From Thinopyrum elongatum (taxonomy: Eukaryota; Streptophyta; Magnoliopsida; Poales; Poaceae): DNA of 64,000 nt. The notes under the pieces are model-generated. The model was not told the DNA's origin, searched no databases, and worked only from the letters and a program-made list of their open reading frames with translations. The DNA is taken from NCBI GenBank assembly GCA_011799875.1, contig CM022299.1, forward strand, positions 341,870,307 to 341,934,306, written 5' to 3'. The position numbers and the translations under genes were made by a program. Shown here piece after piece: positions 47,519 through 59,042 of the stretch. How positions within the stretch are numbered: position 1 is the stretch's first letter; the number at the start of each line of letters is the position of its first letter.

Positions 47519-50296
47519 ATCTATTTGTGTTTTTATGCCTAGCTAAGGGCGTTAAACAATAGCGCTTGTTGGGAGGCAACCCAATTTTTTTTTTTTTTTT
47601 GCTTTTTGTTTCTGTTTTGCTTTGAATAATTAATCTATCCTCTGGTTAGATGTGGTTTTGTGTTTTAATTAGTGTTTGTGCCAAGTAAAACCTTTGGGAT
47701 GGCTTACGGTGATAGTTGATTTGATCTTGCTGAAAAACAGAAACTTTTGCATCCAATCACAGAATTTTAATAATTCACTGGAGCGTTGAAAAACCCTGAA
47801 TTTTTTACAAGATATTTATATACAAATTTACTATGTTGTCCTAATGTTTCAGAATTTTTGGAGTTATAGAAATATTAGAACAATTCGGATCTTGGCAGGC
47901 TCTTCTGTTTCTGACAGATTCTATTTTCTTTGTGTTGTTTGCTTATTTTGATGAATCTATGGGTAGTATCGGGGGGTATGAACCATGGAGAAGTTGGAAT
48001 ATAGTATATATTACACCAATATAAATAAATAATGAGTTCACAACAGTACCAAAAGTGGTGATTTATTTTCTTATACTAACGGAGCTTATGAGATTTTCTG
48101 TTGAGTTTTGTGTTGTGAAGTTTTCAAGTTTTGGGTAAGGATTTGATGGACTATGGAATAAGGAGTGGCAAGAGCCTAAGCTTGGGGATGCCCAAGGCAC
48201 CCCAAGGTAATATTCAAGGACAACCAAGAGCCTAAGCTTTCTGGGGCATCCCCTCTTTCGTCTTCTTCTATCGGTAACTTTACTTGAGGCTATATTTTTA
48301 TTCACCACATGATATGTGTTTTGCTTGGAGCGTCTTGTATGATTTGAGTCTTTGATTTTTAGTTTGCCACAATCATCCTTGCTGTACACACATTTTGAGA
48401 GGGACATGCATGAATCATGATTTATTAAAATACTCTATGTGCTTCACTTATATCTTTTGAGCTAGGCAATTTTGCTCTAGTGCTTCACTTATATCTTTTT
48501 AGAGCACGGCGGTGGCTTTATTTTGTAGAAATTATTAAACTCTCATGCTTCACTTATATTATTTTGAGAGTCTCTAAACAGCATGGTAATTTGCTTTGGT
48601 TATTAATTTAGTCCTAATATGATAGACATCCAAGAGGGATATAATAAAAACTTTCATATAAAGTGCATTGAATACTATGAGAAGTTTGATTCCTTATGAT
48701 TGTTTTGAGATATAAAGATGGTGATATTAGAGTCATGCTAGTGAGTAATTGTGAATTGGAGAAATACTTGTGTTAAGGTTTGTGAGTCCCGTAGCATGCA
48801 CGTATGGTAAACCGTTATGTAACGAACTTGGAGCATGAGATATTTTTTGATTGTCTTCCTTACGAGTGGTGGTCGGGGACGAGCGATGGTCTTTTCCTAC
48901 CAATCTATCCCCCTAGGAGCTTGCGCGTAATACTTTGTTTCGATGACTAATAGATGTTTGCAATAAGTATGTGAGTTCTTTATGATTAATGTTGAGTCCA
49001 TGGATTATACACACTCTCACCCTTCCACCTTTCCTAGCCTCTCTAGTGCCGTGCAACTTTCGCCGGTACCATGCAACCACCATATACCTTCCTCAAAACA
49101 GCCACCATACCTACCTATTATGGCATTTCCATAGCCATTTCGAGATATATTGCCATGCAACTTTCCATCATTCCATTTTATTATGACACGCTTCATCATT
49201 GTCATATTGCTTTGCATGATCATGTAGTTGACATCGTATTTGTGGCAAAGACACCTTTCATAATTATTTCATACATGTCACTCTTGATTCATTGCACATT
49301 CTAGTACACCGCCGGAGGCATTCATATAGAGTCATATTTTGTTCTAAGTATCGAGTTGTAATTCTTGATTTGTAAGTAAATAAAAGTGTGATGATCTTCA
49401 TTATTAGAGCATTGTCCCGTGTGAGGAAATAAAAAAAAAGAGGCCAAAGAAGCCAAAGCAAAAGAAAAAAAAAGAAAAACAAAGAAAAAAAATGAGAGAA
49501 AAAGAGAGAAGGGGCAATGCTACTATCATTTTTCCACACTTGTGCTTCAAAGTAGCATCATGATCTTCATGATAGAGAGTCTCCTATTTTGTCACTTTCA
49601 TATACTAGTGGGAAATTTTCATTATAGAACTTGGCTTGTATATTCCAACGATGGGCTTCCTCAAATTGCCCTAGGTCTTCATGAGCAAGCAAGTTGGATG
49701 CACACCCACTTAGTTTTCTTTTGAGCTTTCATACACTTATAGCTCTAGTGCATCCGTTGCATGGCAATCCCTACTCACTCACATTGATATCTATTGATGG
49801 GCATCTCCATAGCCCGTTAATACTCCTAGTTGATGTGAGACTATCTCCTTCTTTTTTGTCTTCTCCACAACCACCATATTCTATTCCACGTATAGTGTTA
49901 TGTCCATGGCTCACGCTCATGTATTGCGTGAAAGTTGAAAAAGTTTGAGAACACTAAAAGTATGAAACAATTGCTTGGCTTGTCATCGGGGTTGTGCATG
50001 ATTTGAATATTTTGTGTGATGAAGATGGAGCATAGCCAGACTATATGATTTTGTAGGGATAAGCTTTCTTTGGCCATGTTATTTTGAGAAGACATAATTG
50101 CATTGTTAGTATGCTTGAAGTATTATTGTTTTTATGTCAATATTAAACTTTTGTTTTGAATCTTATGGATCTGAACATTCGTGCCACAATAAAGAAAATT
50201 ACATGGATAAATATGTTAGGTAGCATTCCACATCAAAAATTTTGTTTTTATCATTTACCTACTCGAGGACGAGCAGGAATTAAGCTTGGGGATGCT
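47519..50296 (+). other. 3' non-coding region of H
   Basis: No coding region. It contains a T homopolymer (47587-47600), three GCTTCACTTATAT motifs (48441, 48482, 48547), an A-rich stretch (49430-49500) and a terminal block 'tacctactcgaggacgagcaggaattaagcttggggatgct' type. The last purine-rich bases are the likely polypurine tract (about 50280-50296). It corresponds to 1798-4800 of B in inverted orientation. Confidence 0.75.
48441..48561 (+). repeat. three spaced GCTTCACTTATAT motifs
   Basis: GCTTCACTTATATCTTTT at 48441-48458, GCTTCACTTATATCTTTTT at 48482-48500 and GCTTCACTTATATTA at 48547-48561. Each is followed by an 'agag' or 'gagc' word within 5-10 bases. Four copies exist at the matching place in B. 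Confidence 0.8.
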
Positions 50297-51874
50297 TGAT
50301 ACGTCTCCAACGTATCTATAATTTTTTATTGTTCCATGCTATTATATTATCTGTTTTGTATGTTTTATATGCATTAATATGCTATTTTATATTATTTTTG
50401 GGACTAACCTATTAACCTAGAGCCCAGTGTCAGTTTCTATTTCTGTTTTTTCCTTGTTTTTTAGCTTCGTGGGAAAGGAATACCAAATGGAGTCCAAACA
50501 GAATAAAACCTTCGCGATGATTTTTCTTGGACCAGAAGACACCCAGGAGACTTGGAGATGAAGTTGGAGGAGCCACGAGGCAGCCACAAGGGTGGAGGGC
50601 GTGCCCAGGGGATAGGGCACTCCCCCTGCCTTGTGGGCCCCCCGTGGCTCCCCTGACCTAATTCTTTCGCCTATATATTCACATATGTTCCCAAACCACC
50701 AGAGGCATCCACGAAAACACTTTTCCACCACCGCAACCTTCTGTACCCATGAGATCCCATCTAGGGACCTTTTCCGGCACCCTGCCGGAGGGGGATTCGA
50801 TCACGGAGGGCTTCTACATCAACTCTATTGCCCTTCCGATGAAGCGTGAGTAGTTTACCTCAGACCTACGGGTCCATAGCTAGTAGCTAGATGGCTTCTT
50901 CTCTCTCTTTGATTCTCAATACCATGTTCTCCTCGTTGTTCTTGGAGATCTATCTGATGTAATATTCTTTTGCGGTGTGTTTGTCGAGATCCGATGAATT
51001 GTGGATTTATGATCAGCTTATCTATGAATATTATTTGAATCTTCTCTGAATTCTTATATGCATGATTTGATATCTTTGTAATTCTCTTCGAATTATCGGT
51101 TTGGTTTGGCCAACTAGATTGGTTTTTCTTGCAATGGGAGAAGTGCTTAGCTTTGGGTTCAATCTTGCGGTGTCCTTTCCCAGTGACAGTAGGGGCAGCA
51201 AGGCACGTATTGTATTGTTGCCATCGAGGATAAAAAGATGGGGTTTACATCATATTGCTTGAGTTTATTCCTCTACATCATGTCATCTTACCTAATGCGT
51301 TACTCTGTTCTTCATGAACTTAATACTCTAGATGCAGGCAGGAGTCGGTCGATGTGTGGAGTAATAGTAGTAGATGCAGAATCGTTTCGGTCTACTTGAC
51401 ACGGATGTGATGCCTATATTTCATAATCATTGCCTTGGATATCGTCATAACTTTGCGCTTTTCTATCATTTTCTCGACAGTAATTTATTCACCCACCGTA
51501 TTATTTGCTATCTTGAGAGAAGCCTCTAGTGAAACCTATGGCCCCCGGGTCTATTTTCCATCATATTACTTTCTGAACTTTTATTTTCAGATCTATAAAC
51601 CAAAAAACCCAAAAATATTTACTTTATCTTTTGTTTAGTTTTACCTATCTCTATCAGATCTCACTTTTGCAAGTAACCGTGAAGGGATTGACAACCCCTT
51701 TATCGCGTTGGGTGCAAGTTTTTTGATTGTTTGTGCAGGTGCTAGGTGATTTGTGCGTTGTCTCCTACTGGATTGATACCTTGGTTCTCTAACTGAGGGA
51801 AATACTTATCTCTACTTTGCTGCATCACCCTTTCCTCTTCAAGGGAAAAACCAACGCAAGCTCAAGAAGTAGCA
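50297..51874 (+). mobile_element. 3' LTR of H
   Basis: 1578 bp, TGATACGTCTCC to GAAGTAGCA. TATA-like box at 50671-50680. Followed by TCCGG. Confidence 0.95.
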
Positions 51875-51879
51875 TCCGG

Positions 51880-52530
51880 CTTCTCGGATATTGCATTATA
51901 TGCATCAGTTCCGAACTATGTCTTGGGTCAATAGTTGGGTTGCCCGGCTCCTGTGTTTGCCTCTTATGTTCCGCACGTTCAGCTAATAAGGCAAAGGAAG
52001 AACCCCTGCGATTGTACTTCTGGTTCACCCGGTCAAGTACCTCAAGAGGAGAAAGCCGAAAACTGACCATCATAGTAAGTGCGAACTGATCAGCGATCCG
52101 ATGGCAATGTTTGACTCCTGAAGTCGTTGGCGATTTCGCCGTGCCACACAAAGGGTTCATCTTAACACAAACCAGGTGATTGGAAAGGGTAGGTGTTGAT
52201 CCCCACGTACATCACAAAACACCAAGGGCTAGTCCTTAGCCCCCATCATCAAGCTCCTATAGCTAAGTGAAAGCGATAAAACCGAATAGTTCGATTGCCT
52301 GGGTTCGCTCATGCACTACCGCCTTCGGGTACCAAGACGTTGGCTAAGGGTAATAGCACGGAGACAAAACACCCCTCGCGATATTCACTTGGGGGCTGAA
52401 GCCGACGACTAGTAGCTTTCAGAATAAACATACGGCTGCACAGGAGTCAAAATTAAATCATGACAATATAAAATAAGTCAGGCAGATGCATTATAAAGCA
52501 TGAGTTCCACTTGGTACAACATTAATACAA
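51880..52530 (+). other. non-coding internal part of C right of the H insertion
   Basis: No coding region. Contains CTTGGGGGCT at 52388-52397 and lies downstream of the converging antisense ORF. Confidence 0.6.
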
Positions 52531-55500
52531 TCACTCAAGCATTACACCTTTCGAACACTGGTCCTCTATCGCCCGCGCGCCGGTCATCACCTGTGCAAAA
52601 TACTGCTTAGGGCGGCGATGCTCCTTTCCCTTGGGCGGAGGACCAGTGGCCATCTCCATTGGATTAATCTTCGGCCAATGCACCATGGTATTCGCAAATG
52701 CAAGCCTCACCCCCTCAAGGCACGCTGACCGCTTCACGACGTCAATCCGGAGCAGCGCCTCCCGCAGCTTCTGCACAAGGCCGAAGTAGGTGTCCGGAAT
52801 GGGCTCGGTCGGCCACAGACTGACACAGAGGTCCTTCATGGCCAGCTCTGACATCTGATGCATCTTCATCAGCTGCTTCATTTGATCGCTTAGGAGGGGA
52901 GGGCGCTCGAAGTCCGGAAACTGTGACCAGAAGAGCCACTGCATAGAGTCCTCCTCGAGAGTGGCGTAGTGCTCTACCGCGGCCGCCACATTCTTCAGAA
53001 GTTCGGCGAAGACGCCTGCGGAGTGCCAGACCCGCGTCAGCAGGGCGGACCTGTTGCCTCCAAATACACTCTGCAGTAAGTATTTCTTACCATTCGCAAT
53101 TTGCCCAACTTGGCGGAGCTCCTCCCGGACACCTCGTGATTCGGTCCTTGCCTCCTGGAGCTCCTTCTCCGCCTTGGCAGCCGGGAGGATCGCTCCTCCT
53201 GCTCCTTCTCAAGGGCCTCCAGCTTCTTGGCAGCATCCTGGAGCTCCACTTGGACTTCGGTCACCTGAGCCTCATGCTGCTCGGCCGCAAGCTTGGCCTT
53301 CTCAAGCTCGGCTACCGCCGTTTTCTTGGCGGTTGCCTCTGCCTCGGCTTTCTTAAAGGCCCCCCTCAAGCCCTCGACCTCAGCGCCGGCAGCTGCAGGA
53401 GCATCACGATAAAGGATTAGCATATAGTTCAGATATTCAATACCCGACATCAAGCAAATACACATATCGTTATAGGGCCTACCTTGCGCCTCGTCAAGCC
53501 GTTTGTTGACAAGGTCAAGCTCTTTATCGGAAAGCTTGAGCTTCCGGTCCATCTCCTCTAGTGCCGCAGCATTAGCAGCCGCGGCCACGGAAGATGCCTG
53601 CATTAGCAAAAGAAATGTCGAGATTATTAATCGACCTACCGAATTTGATCCTCTGTAGGCTTCTCCGAAGTTCCTGCAGAGTCCTGGGGGCTGCTATGTA
53701 CATGGCCTACCCAAACTAAAAATTACAACCGCTCTACGAGAAAGAAACATTACTCGATTTACCTCAAAGCCTGTAAGAAGGCCTTGGACAGCATCGTTCA
53801 GTCCGGACTGGACGAACTGAACACCTTGCATGACCGCACTCATAAGAGTGCAGTGCTCAACAACGATGACGGAGTTGTTCACCAACTCATCCAGCGCATC
53901 TGGCCAGCCAGCCGCCACCCATGTGGAGGTGTTCGGTGCTGGCATTGGCTCCCCGACCCCTTCGCTACCGGAAGGGGGAGCCTGTGCCGTCGAGGGCCTT
54001 GGGGGATCAGGAGCAAGCGGCTGAGGTGGTCCGGATGGTCCGGACTCCCTCCCCGTGTTAGCCAGGAGGGAAGCATCCCCCTGGTCTTCAGTGACCGAGG
54101 CGTCGGCCTCGGCCATGGTAGCATCGACCTCCTCCCTCGTGTTCGGAGGAGGAGGGGTCTTCCGTGACACCACCTCCCCAACTTCTTCGGGGATTGGAGG
54201 GGGTGCCGAGCGTGAGCCACTGTCCGACAGTTTGGCGGGCAGGGACGTCCCCGAAGAGGTCTCCTCGGTGGGGTGGCCACGCGGAGGGCTGCACCATTAG
54301 AAAAACAATCAATCTACGTTCTATCAGGGACTACTGAAAGCATAAAGCAATTGAAAATGTCGCGGTGCGTACCTGGCCGCTGGGGGCTTGACCCTGGGTT
54401 CCTTCTTCAGAACCTTCTCTGACGCTTTGGACTCCTTGTCGGAGTCCGAACTGTCGGACAGAACCAGCTTGGGCTGGCACTGTCTCTTCCGGCCTTGAGG
54501 AGGTTGAACCTCCTCGATGTCGCTGGACGCCGCCCTCTTCTTCGAGTACGAGGAGGCACTTTCCTCCTCGTCCTCATCCCCCTCATGCGCGGACTGGGCT
54601 GCAGTATCTCCGGACCTGCTGTCTAGACGAACTTTGCGACAGAGGCCCTCCCGGGCCTCTGGTACCTCCTCCCGCTTGCCCCTCTTGTCGGGCACCTTGT
54701 AGGGCACCACGACCAACAACTTCTCAAGCTGCTCGGATCGGGGTCCCTCTGGCAGTGGCGCTGGACCGCTGATCTTCTCGGCCTTGGCAAGCCAGCCCTG
54801 CAAAATCCATACAAAGAGGTTTGGATCAAACTATGTGGTGCTAATATACGAATTTGTGACAAAACAAGTATCACTCACCTTCCTCAGAGGGTTCGCAACA
54901 TCGATACCGACGTCCTCCCCCTTGACCGGCCACTACGTCTGCGGTTTGAATAGTAGACTCCACACTTTCTTGTGGGTCATACCAAAGAGGTGTTGCATGG
55001 TGGCCGGATCTTCAGGTTTATACTCCCATATTGGCTTGGCCCTCTCCTGACAGGGGAGGAATCGGCGATGGAGCATGACCTGAATCACATCGACCAGCTT
55101 CTCGCCGGTCTCCAGGATGCTGACGACGCGCTTCTGTAGCGCCTTGAAATCATCAGCGGATCCCCAGTCCAGGCTCTTGTTGATCCATGAGGCCAGCCTG
55201 GTGGGGGGTCTGGATCTGAATGCGGGAGCTGCCGCCCAGCCAGCTCCCCGTGGCTCAGTGATATATAACCACTCTTTTTGCCACATCCTAATGGTATCGA
55301 CGAAGTGGCCCTTCGGCCACTTGACTCGTGTCAGTTTGCTGATCATGGCCCCGCCGCAATCCGCCTGCTCGCCTCCGACTACCTTGGGCTTGACATTGAA
55401 CACTTTTAGCCATAGGCCGAAGTGTGGCTAGATTCGGAGGAAGGCTTCGCACAAGATAATGAAGGAAGAGATGTGGAGAAGGGAGTTGGGGGCTAGATCG

Positions 55501-55748
55501 TGAAAATCTAGCCCGTAGAAGAACATCACCCCCCACACGAAGGGGTGCAGGGGAAATCCTAGCCCCCTAAGGAAATGGGGAAGAAACACGACCCTCTCGC
55601 CCGGCTGGGGCATGGGGATGATTTGGCCCTCTTCGGGGGCCCGATGAGCAATGTCGGCCGACAAATAGCCAGCCTGCTTCAGCCGTACGATGTCGTCGTC
55701 GGTGACGGAGGAGGCCTCCCACTTCCTGTTGGCGCCCGAGCTGGCCAT
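52531..55748 (-). pseudogene. antisense extra ORF of C (Transposase_28-like, multi-exon)
   Basis: ATG at 55748 (MASSGANRKWEAS). The N-terminal domain has LGFPLHPFVWGVMFFYGLDFHDLAPNSL, FIILCEAF, PHFGLWLKVFNVKPK and MWQKEWLYITEPRG, in one frame to a donor AGGAAG/GTGAGT near 54884, with stops at 55428 (TAG) and 54933 (TAG). Later exons: acidic/Lys-rich (54803 to about 54375), Pro/Ser-rich (54173 to about 53765), a coiled coil (53609 to about 53100, with an intron near 53480-53405) and a C-terminal domain (about 53040-52531, ...HWPKINPMEMATGPPP). The layout is as in T1, although the sequence is diverged. Few disablements are seen compared with gag. Confidence 0.75.
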
Positions 55749-55863
55749 GGTCGAATGAGACGGGATTTGCTACGGAAGCTGAGGAAAGCGGTGCTGGAGC
55801 TCTGAGGATCTCTGTGGGCGGGAGGTGGAAGAAGGCGTGGGATGTTGACTGTGATAGCTCCCC

Positions 55864-55871
55864 CTTTATAG
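55864..55871 (-). promoter_or_regulatory. TATA box for the antisense ORF of C
   Basis: The minus strand reads CTATAAAG in 'acagtctataaagggggag', 116 bases before the ATG at 55748, with a CT-rich leader between. The third case of a TATA box in front of such an ORF in this window. Confidence 0.65.
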
Positions 55872-56308
55872 ACTGTTGATAGGCCTAGGTTTCCTTTTTC
55901 CGCGCCGTTGGCCTCTCCACTTCCCGATATACCCGCAATGTAGTATGCGGGGAGGGGAATCGAAATCATTAACCATATCCCCCGAAAGATGGGACACGAT
56001 CTCCACCTCGAGGGGATGTGCCAAACTTGACATCGGCCTCGAGCCATGCTTCGATAAATAGTAACTGCTCGGCGTTATGGCCGGAAGCGACTCTTCGTTG
56101 AAGGAGAAAAAGTTGTCAGATAAAGGCACTATTTACACTTGAACGGTTTTTTTGTTATTGCCTTAGATGTTAAGTAAAGTTGCCGTTTCAGTTTCCGGAT
56201 ATTGTTTGGTTCCGAACATGGGCAAAATATACTGAAGAACCTGCCTCACAAGCCGAATACTGGTTGGGTGAGCGAATGCCGGATACAAGCCTTGGCGTTG
56301 GAGGCAAG

Positions 56309-56320
56309 TTCGGGGGCTAC
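56309..56320 (+). other. polypurine tract of C
   Basis: TTCGGGGGCTAC immediately before the 3' LTR; preceded by 'gttggaggcaag', also purine-rich. Confidence 0.8.
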
Positions 56321-56509
56321 TGAGGGAGTCATGGACTAAGGGGTCCTCAGGGCGACGACCCATTGTTCGTGGGCCGGACTGGTGGAGCCGCACAATGACA
56401 GGAGATCTATGAAGCCGTGGTGTGCCCTCCAAGTCAAGAAGGCGCATGATTTCTTTAAACCCTTATTGTAATCTATCTTTGGTAACCCTAACCCTACTGG
56501 TGTCTACGT
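56321..56509 (+). mobile_element. 3' LTR of C, broken by D1
   Basis: Follows the 5' LTR closely up to 'gtgtcta' (56506). Bases 56505-56509 (TACGT) occupy the start of the TATA box (tatat in the 5' LTR) and are the likely target duplication of D1. The remaining LTR should lie past the window. Confidence 0.85.
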
Positions 56510-57821
56510 TGTAACACCCCGGGAATCATGCTACAGTAATCTTCCCTTAATGGTGGCCATGTCATCATGATTACTATGCAAATGGCCACTTGCCCAAGAT
56601 CAAAGTCAAATTCAAATTTAAATTGCAAGTGAAATAATTATTTCTTCGAACGGTACAACTAAAATGTTCGAATAATTCTATAAATTCCCCTGATCATTTT
56701 AATGTTAAAACCAACTTCACTTGAATCACAAATAAATTCCTAGAAAATTAATAAGTGGTCGAGCAATGAATAAAATGGCCTTTTCAAAATAAATGATTAT
56801 TTATTTAACTCCAATTGCCCCCAAACTTTTTGTGCTAGCTCAAAATAATCTGTATTATTTATGTGCCAAATTTCATGTTCACCAAAAATCGTTTGATACA
56901 AAAAGAAAATAGAAAACGGTGCCAGAAATATAAAACAGAAAAAGATAAAAGGAAATGGGCCTAGAGATCTACAGTGGCCTAGGTGCACACACAGCCCAGC
57001 CCACCTCCGCCTCCACCTCATTCCCTCCTCTGTACAGAGACGTGCGTGTCGCACATCCACGGCCGCCATGGCCATGGATGGCCTCCACGTCGATTCCCTC
57101 GGCTTATAATCGCGCCAAAGCGAACCCTAGCCCGCTCTCCTCTGTTCCCCTCTCATTCCCCACCGAGCCGCCGTCTCCTCTGCTCGGGCGCGAGCTCGAA
57201 AGGTCGCGCGGTGACCGCGCCAGTACGCCACTGCCTCGAGCTGTTGCCGCGGCCGCTGACCTCCCCAAGCACTAGGAAGACGTCCAGGAGCCTCCCTGCC
57301 GTCGTCTCCTTCGACTACGCTACCGAATCGAGCGGCGCCACTCCCGAACGCTCGCCATCGCCGTCGTCTTCGTCGTGTACATCGCCGGTGTTCGCCGTCA
57401 TTTGCCACCGCTCCGGTCCGTCCCCGGCCACCCCAACCACGTCCTCGAGTTCGCTGTGAGCTCCTTTCCCGTTTCCCTCTTTTCCTCGGCTCAATCCGTG
57501 CCCATAGACGTCGTCCATGGGCACGCCTTCGCCTTGTCCGCGTGCGTGCCGGCATGCTGCTCCTGCCCCGCTCCCATGCGCTGCCTTGCCGCCCTGGCCG
57601 CGCCCTCGCGCGCGCATGTCTGCCTGGGCCGTGCCCCTGCTCCCGTAGCTGCTGCTCCTGCTGCCTACTGCTTGCGGCTGCGCTGCTGCCATTCCCACTA
57701 CTGCTGTTGCCGCTCTTAACTGCTGCTGCCGCTGTGTGCTGCCTCTGCTGCTCGCCGGCGCCGCTGCCTGCCACTGTTCGCCGCGCGTCGCTGCTACCGC
57801 TGGCCATGGCCGAGCGGCCAT

Positions 57822-57880
57822 GTGTGTGTGTGTGTGTTGCGTGCTATGTGCTGTGTGTGCGTGAGTGTGTGGGTGTGTGG
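57822..57880 (+). repeat. TG-rich simple repeat
   Basis: (TG)n interrupted by 'ttgcgtgctatgtgc', inside the D1 LTR after the GC-rich part. Confidence 0.8.
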
Positions 57881-58838
57881 CCGGCTGGACACTGTCCAGT
57901 ACGGCCGGCCCTGATTCTAATTAGTAGTACTAATTAGGTTAGCTAGGTTAGTTGATTAATTAGTCTAATGTATGTATGATATGTGGCCCCCACTTCTAAT
58001 CAATCTAATTTAATTAAAGTCTAACTAAGTATAGTCACTGACAGGTGGACCCCAGTCAACTTTTGACTAGTCAGTTTGACTTGGTCAATTTGGATTAAAA
58101 TAAATGCAAAATTTCAGAAATTTTAGATTATTGATAAAACTTTGGAAATTCGTATACAATAAACCGTAGCTCGGATCGAAAAACTTTCTACATGAAAGTT
58201 GTTCAGAACGACGAGACGAATCTGAATACGCAGTCCATTCGTCTGTCACACGTCCCTAGCATAGCGAACCTGCAACCGTCCCCCTCCGGTTCGTCTGTCC
58301 GAAAAGGCCAAACTTCGGGAAAGCATTCCCGGATGTTTTCAGCCTTCGCCGGTATCGTGTAGCACTACGATAGGTCATCCCTAGCACCGCGTATCGTTTT
58401 GTCATGCATCTGTTTGCTTGTATTTACTGTTTCCTCCCCCTCTTCTCTCTCGATCCGGTCCCGACGTAGTCTCCGAGACCGACGCAACTCTGGTGATTGG
58501 CTACACTACTGACGACCCTGCCTTTACCGCCGAGCAACCAGGCAAGCACCCCCCCTTGAGCATACCGATATCGCCTATTCTATATCTCTCATGCTTGCAT
58601 TAGAAATTGCTGCTGCTACTATTTATCCTATTCTGATGCATAGCCTGTTTATTGTAACCTGCTATTGATACCTTACCTGCTTATCCTAAACTGCTTAGTA
58701 TAGGCTGGGTAGAGACCCCAGTGACCCCACTTGTCCCGATTGCCCCGCTGGATCATCGCAAGACTCGACGACCAGGCCCCAGCACCGCACATCACACCCC
58801 CTTTATCTGTACGACACTGCAGCATTACTATCGAGTGT

Positions 58839-59042
58839 CGAGGGTGATACCTCGTAAGCACTTCCGATGATAACTCTGTGGAGTAGTTACTCGGTCATGG
58901 TCATCGAGGGTGATTCCTCCTTCACCACTTCCGGTAACGACACTGTCGTGCAACACCTCAAGTGTGAACCCATCGAGGGTGATTCCTCCGAGTTCACCTT
59001 GACGGATACATCGAGTAGGAATCCAACGAGGGTGATACCTCG
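58839..59042 (+). repeat. four imperfect palindromes CGAGGGTGAT.CCTCG in D1
   Basis: At 58839-58854, 58905-58920, 58974-58989 and 59027-59042. GAGG and CCTC form the arms. The set is repeated at matching places in D2. Confidence 0.8.

Larger units (their letters stand above)
44880..51874 (+). mobile_element. H: complete gag-only LTR retrotransposon (6,995 bp)
   Basis: LTRs 44880-46466 and 50297-51874, with TGATAC...GTAGCA ends. Flanks are TCTGG (44875-44879) and TCCGG (51875-51879), a target duplication with one later change. There is a tRNA-Asp primer site, one gag-like frame, about 2.8 kb of non-coding DNA and a purine-rich tract before the 3' LTR. No pol motif is present. The LTRs of A and the left end of B's LTR are related. 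Confidence 0.95.
40257..56509 (+). mobile_element. C: pol-less Gypsy element with gag, protease and antisense ORF
   Basis: 5' LTR at 40257-40709, gag and protease on the plus strand (40757-44135), antisense ORF on the minus strand (52531-55748), purine tract at 56309-56320, and 3' LTR from 56321, broken at 56509 by D1. H is inserted at 44880. With H removed, about 1.4 kb lies between protease and antisense ORF, with no RT, RNase H or integrase motif. C is therefore a non-autonomous derivative of a Tat-like element. The left flank GTACC (40252-40256) is the expected target duplication; the right flank is off-window. Confidence 0.85.

Noticed and set aside
52742..54312. Several overlapping plus- and minus-strand ORFs in the right part of C taken as separate genes
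   Set aside because: They are exons, introns or shadow frames of one minus-strand antisense ORF.
57127..57937. ORFs of up to 226 aa in the D1 LTR
   Set aside because: Same reason: a GC-rich, triplet-repetitive leader of an LTR, open in several frames on both strands.
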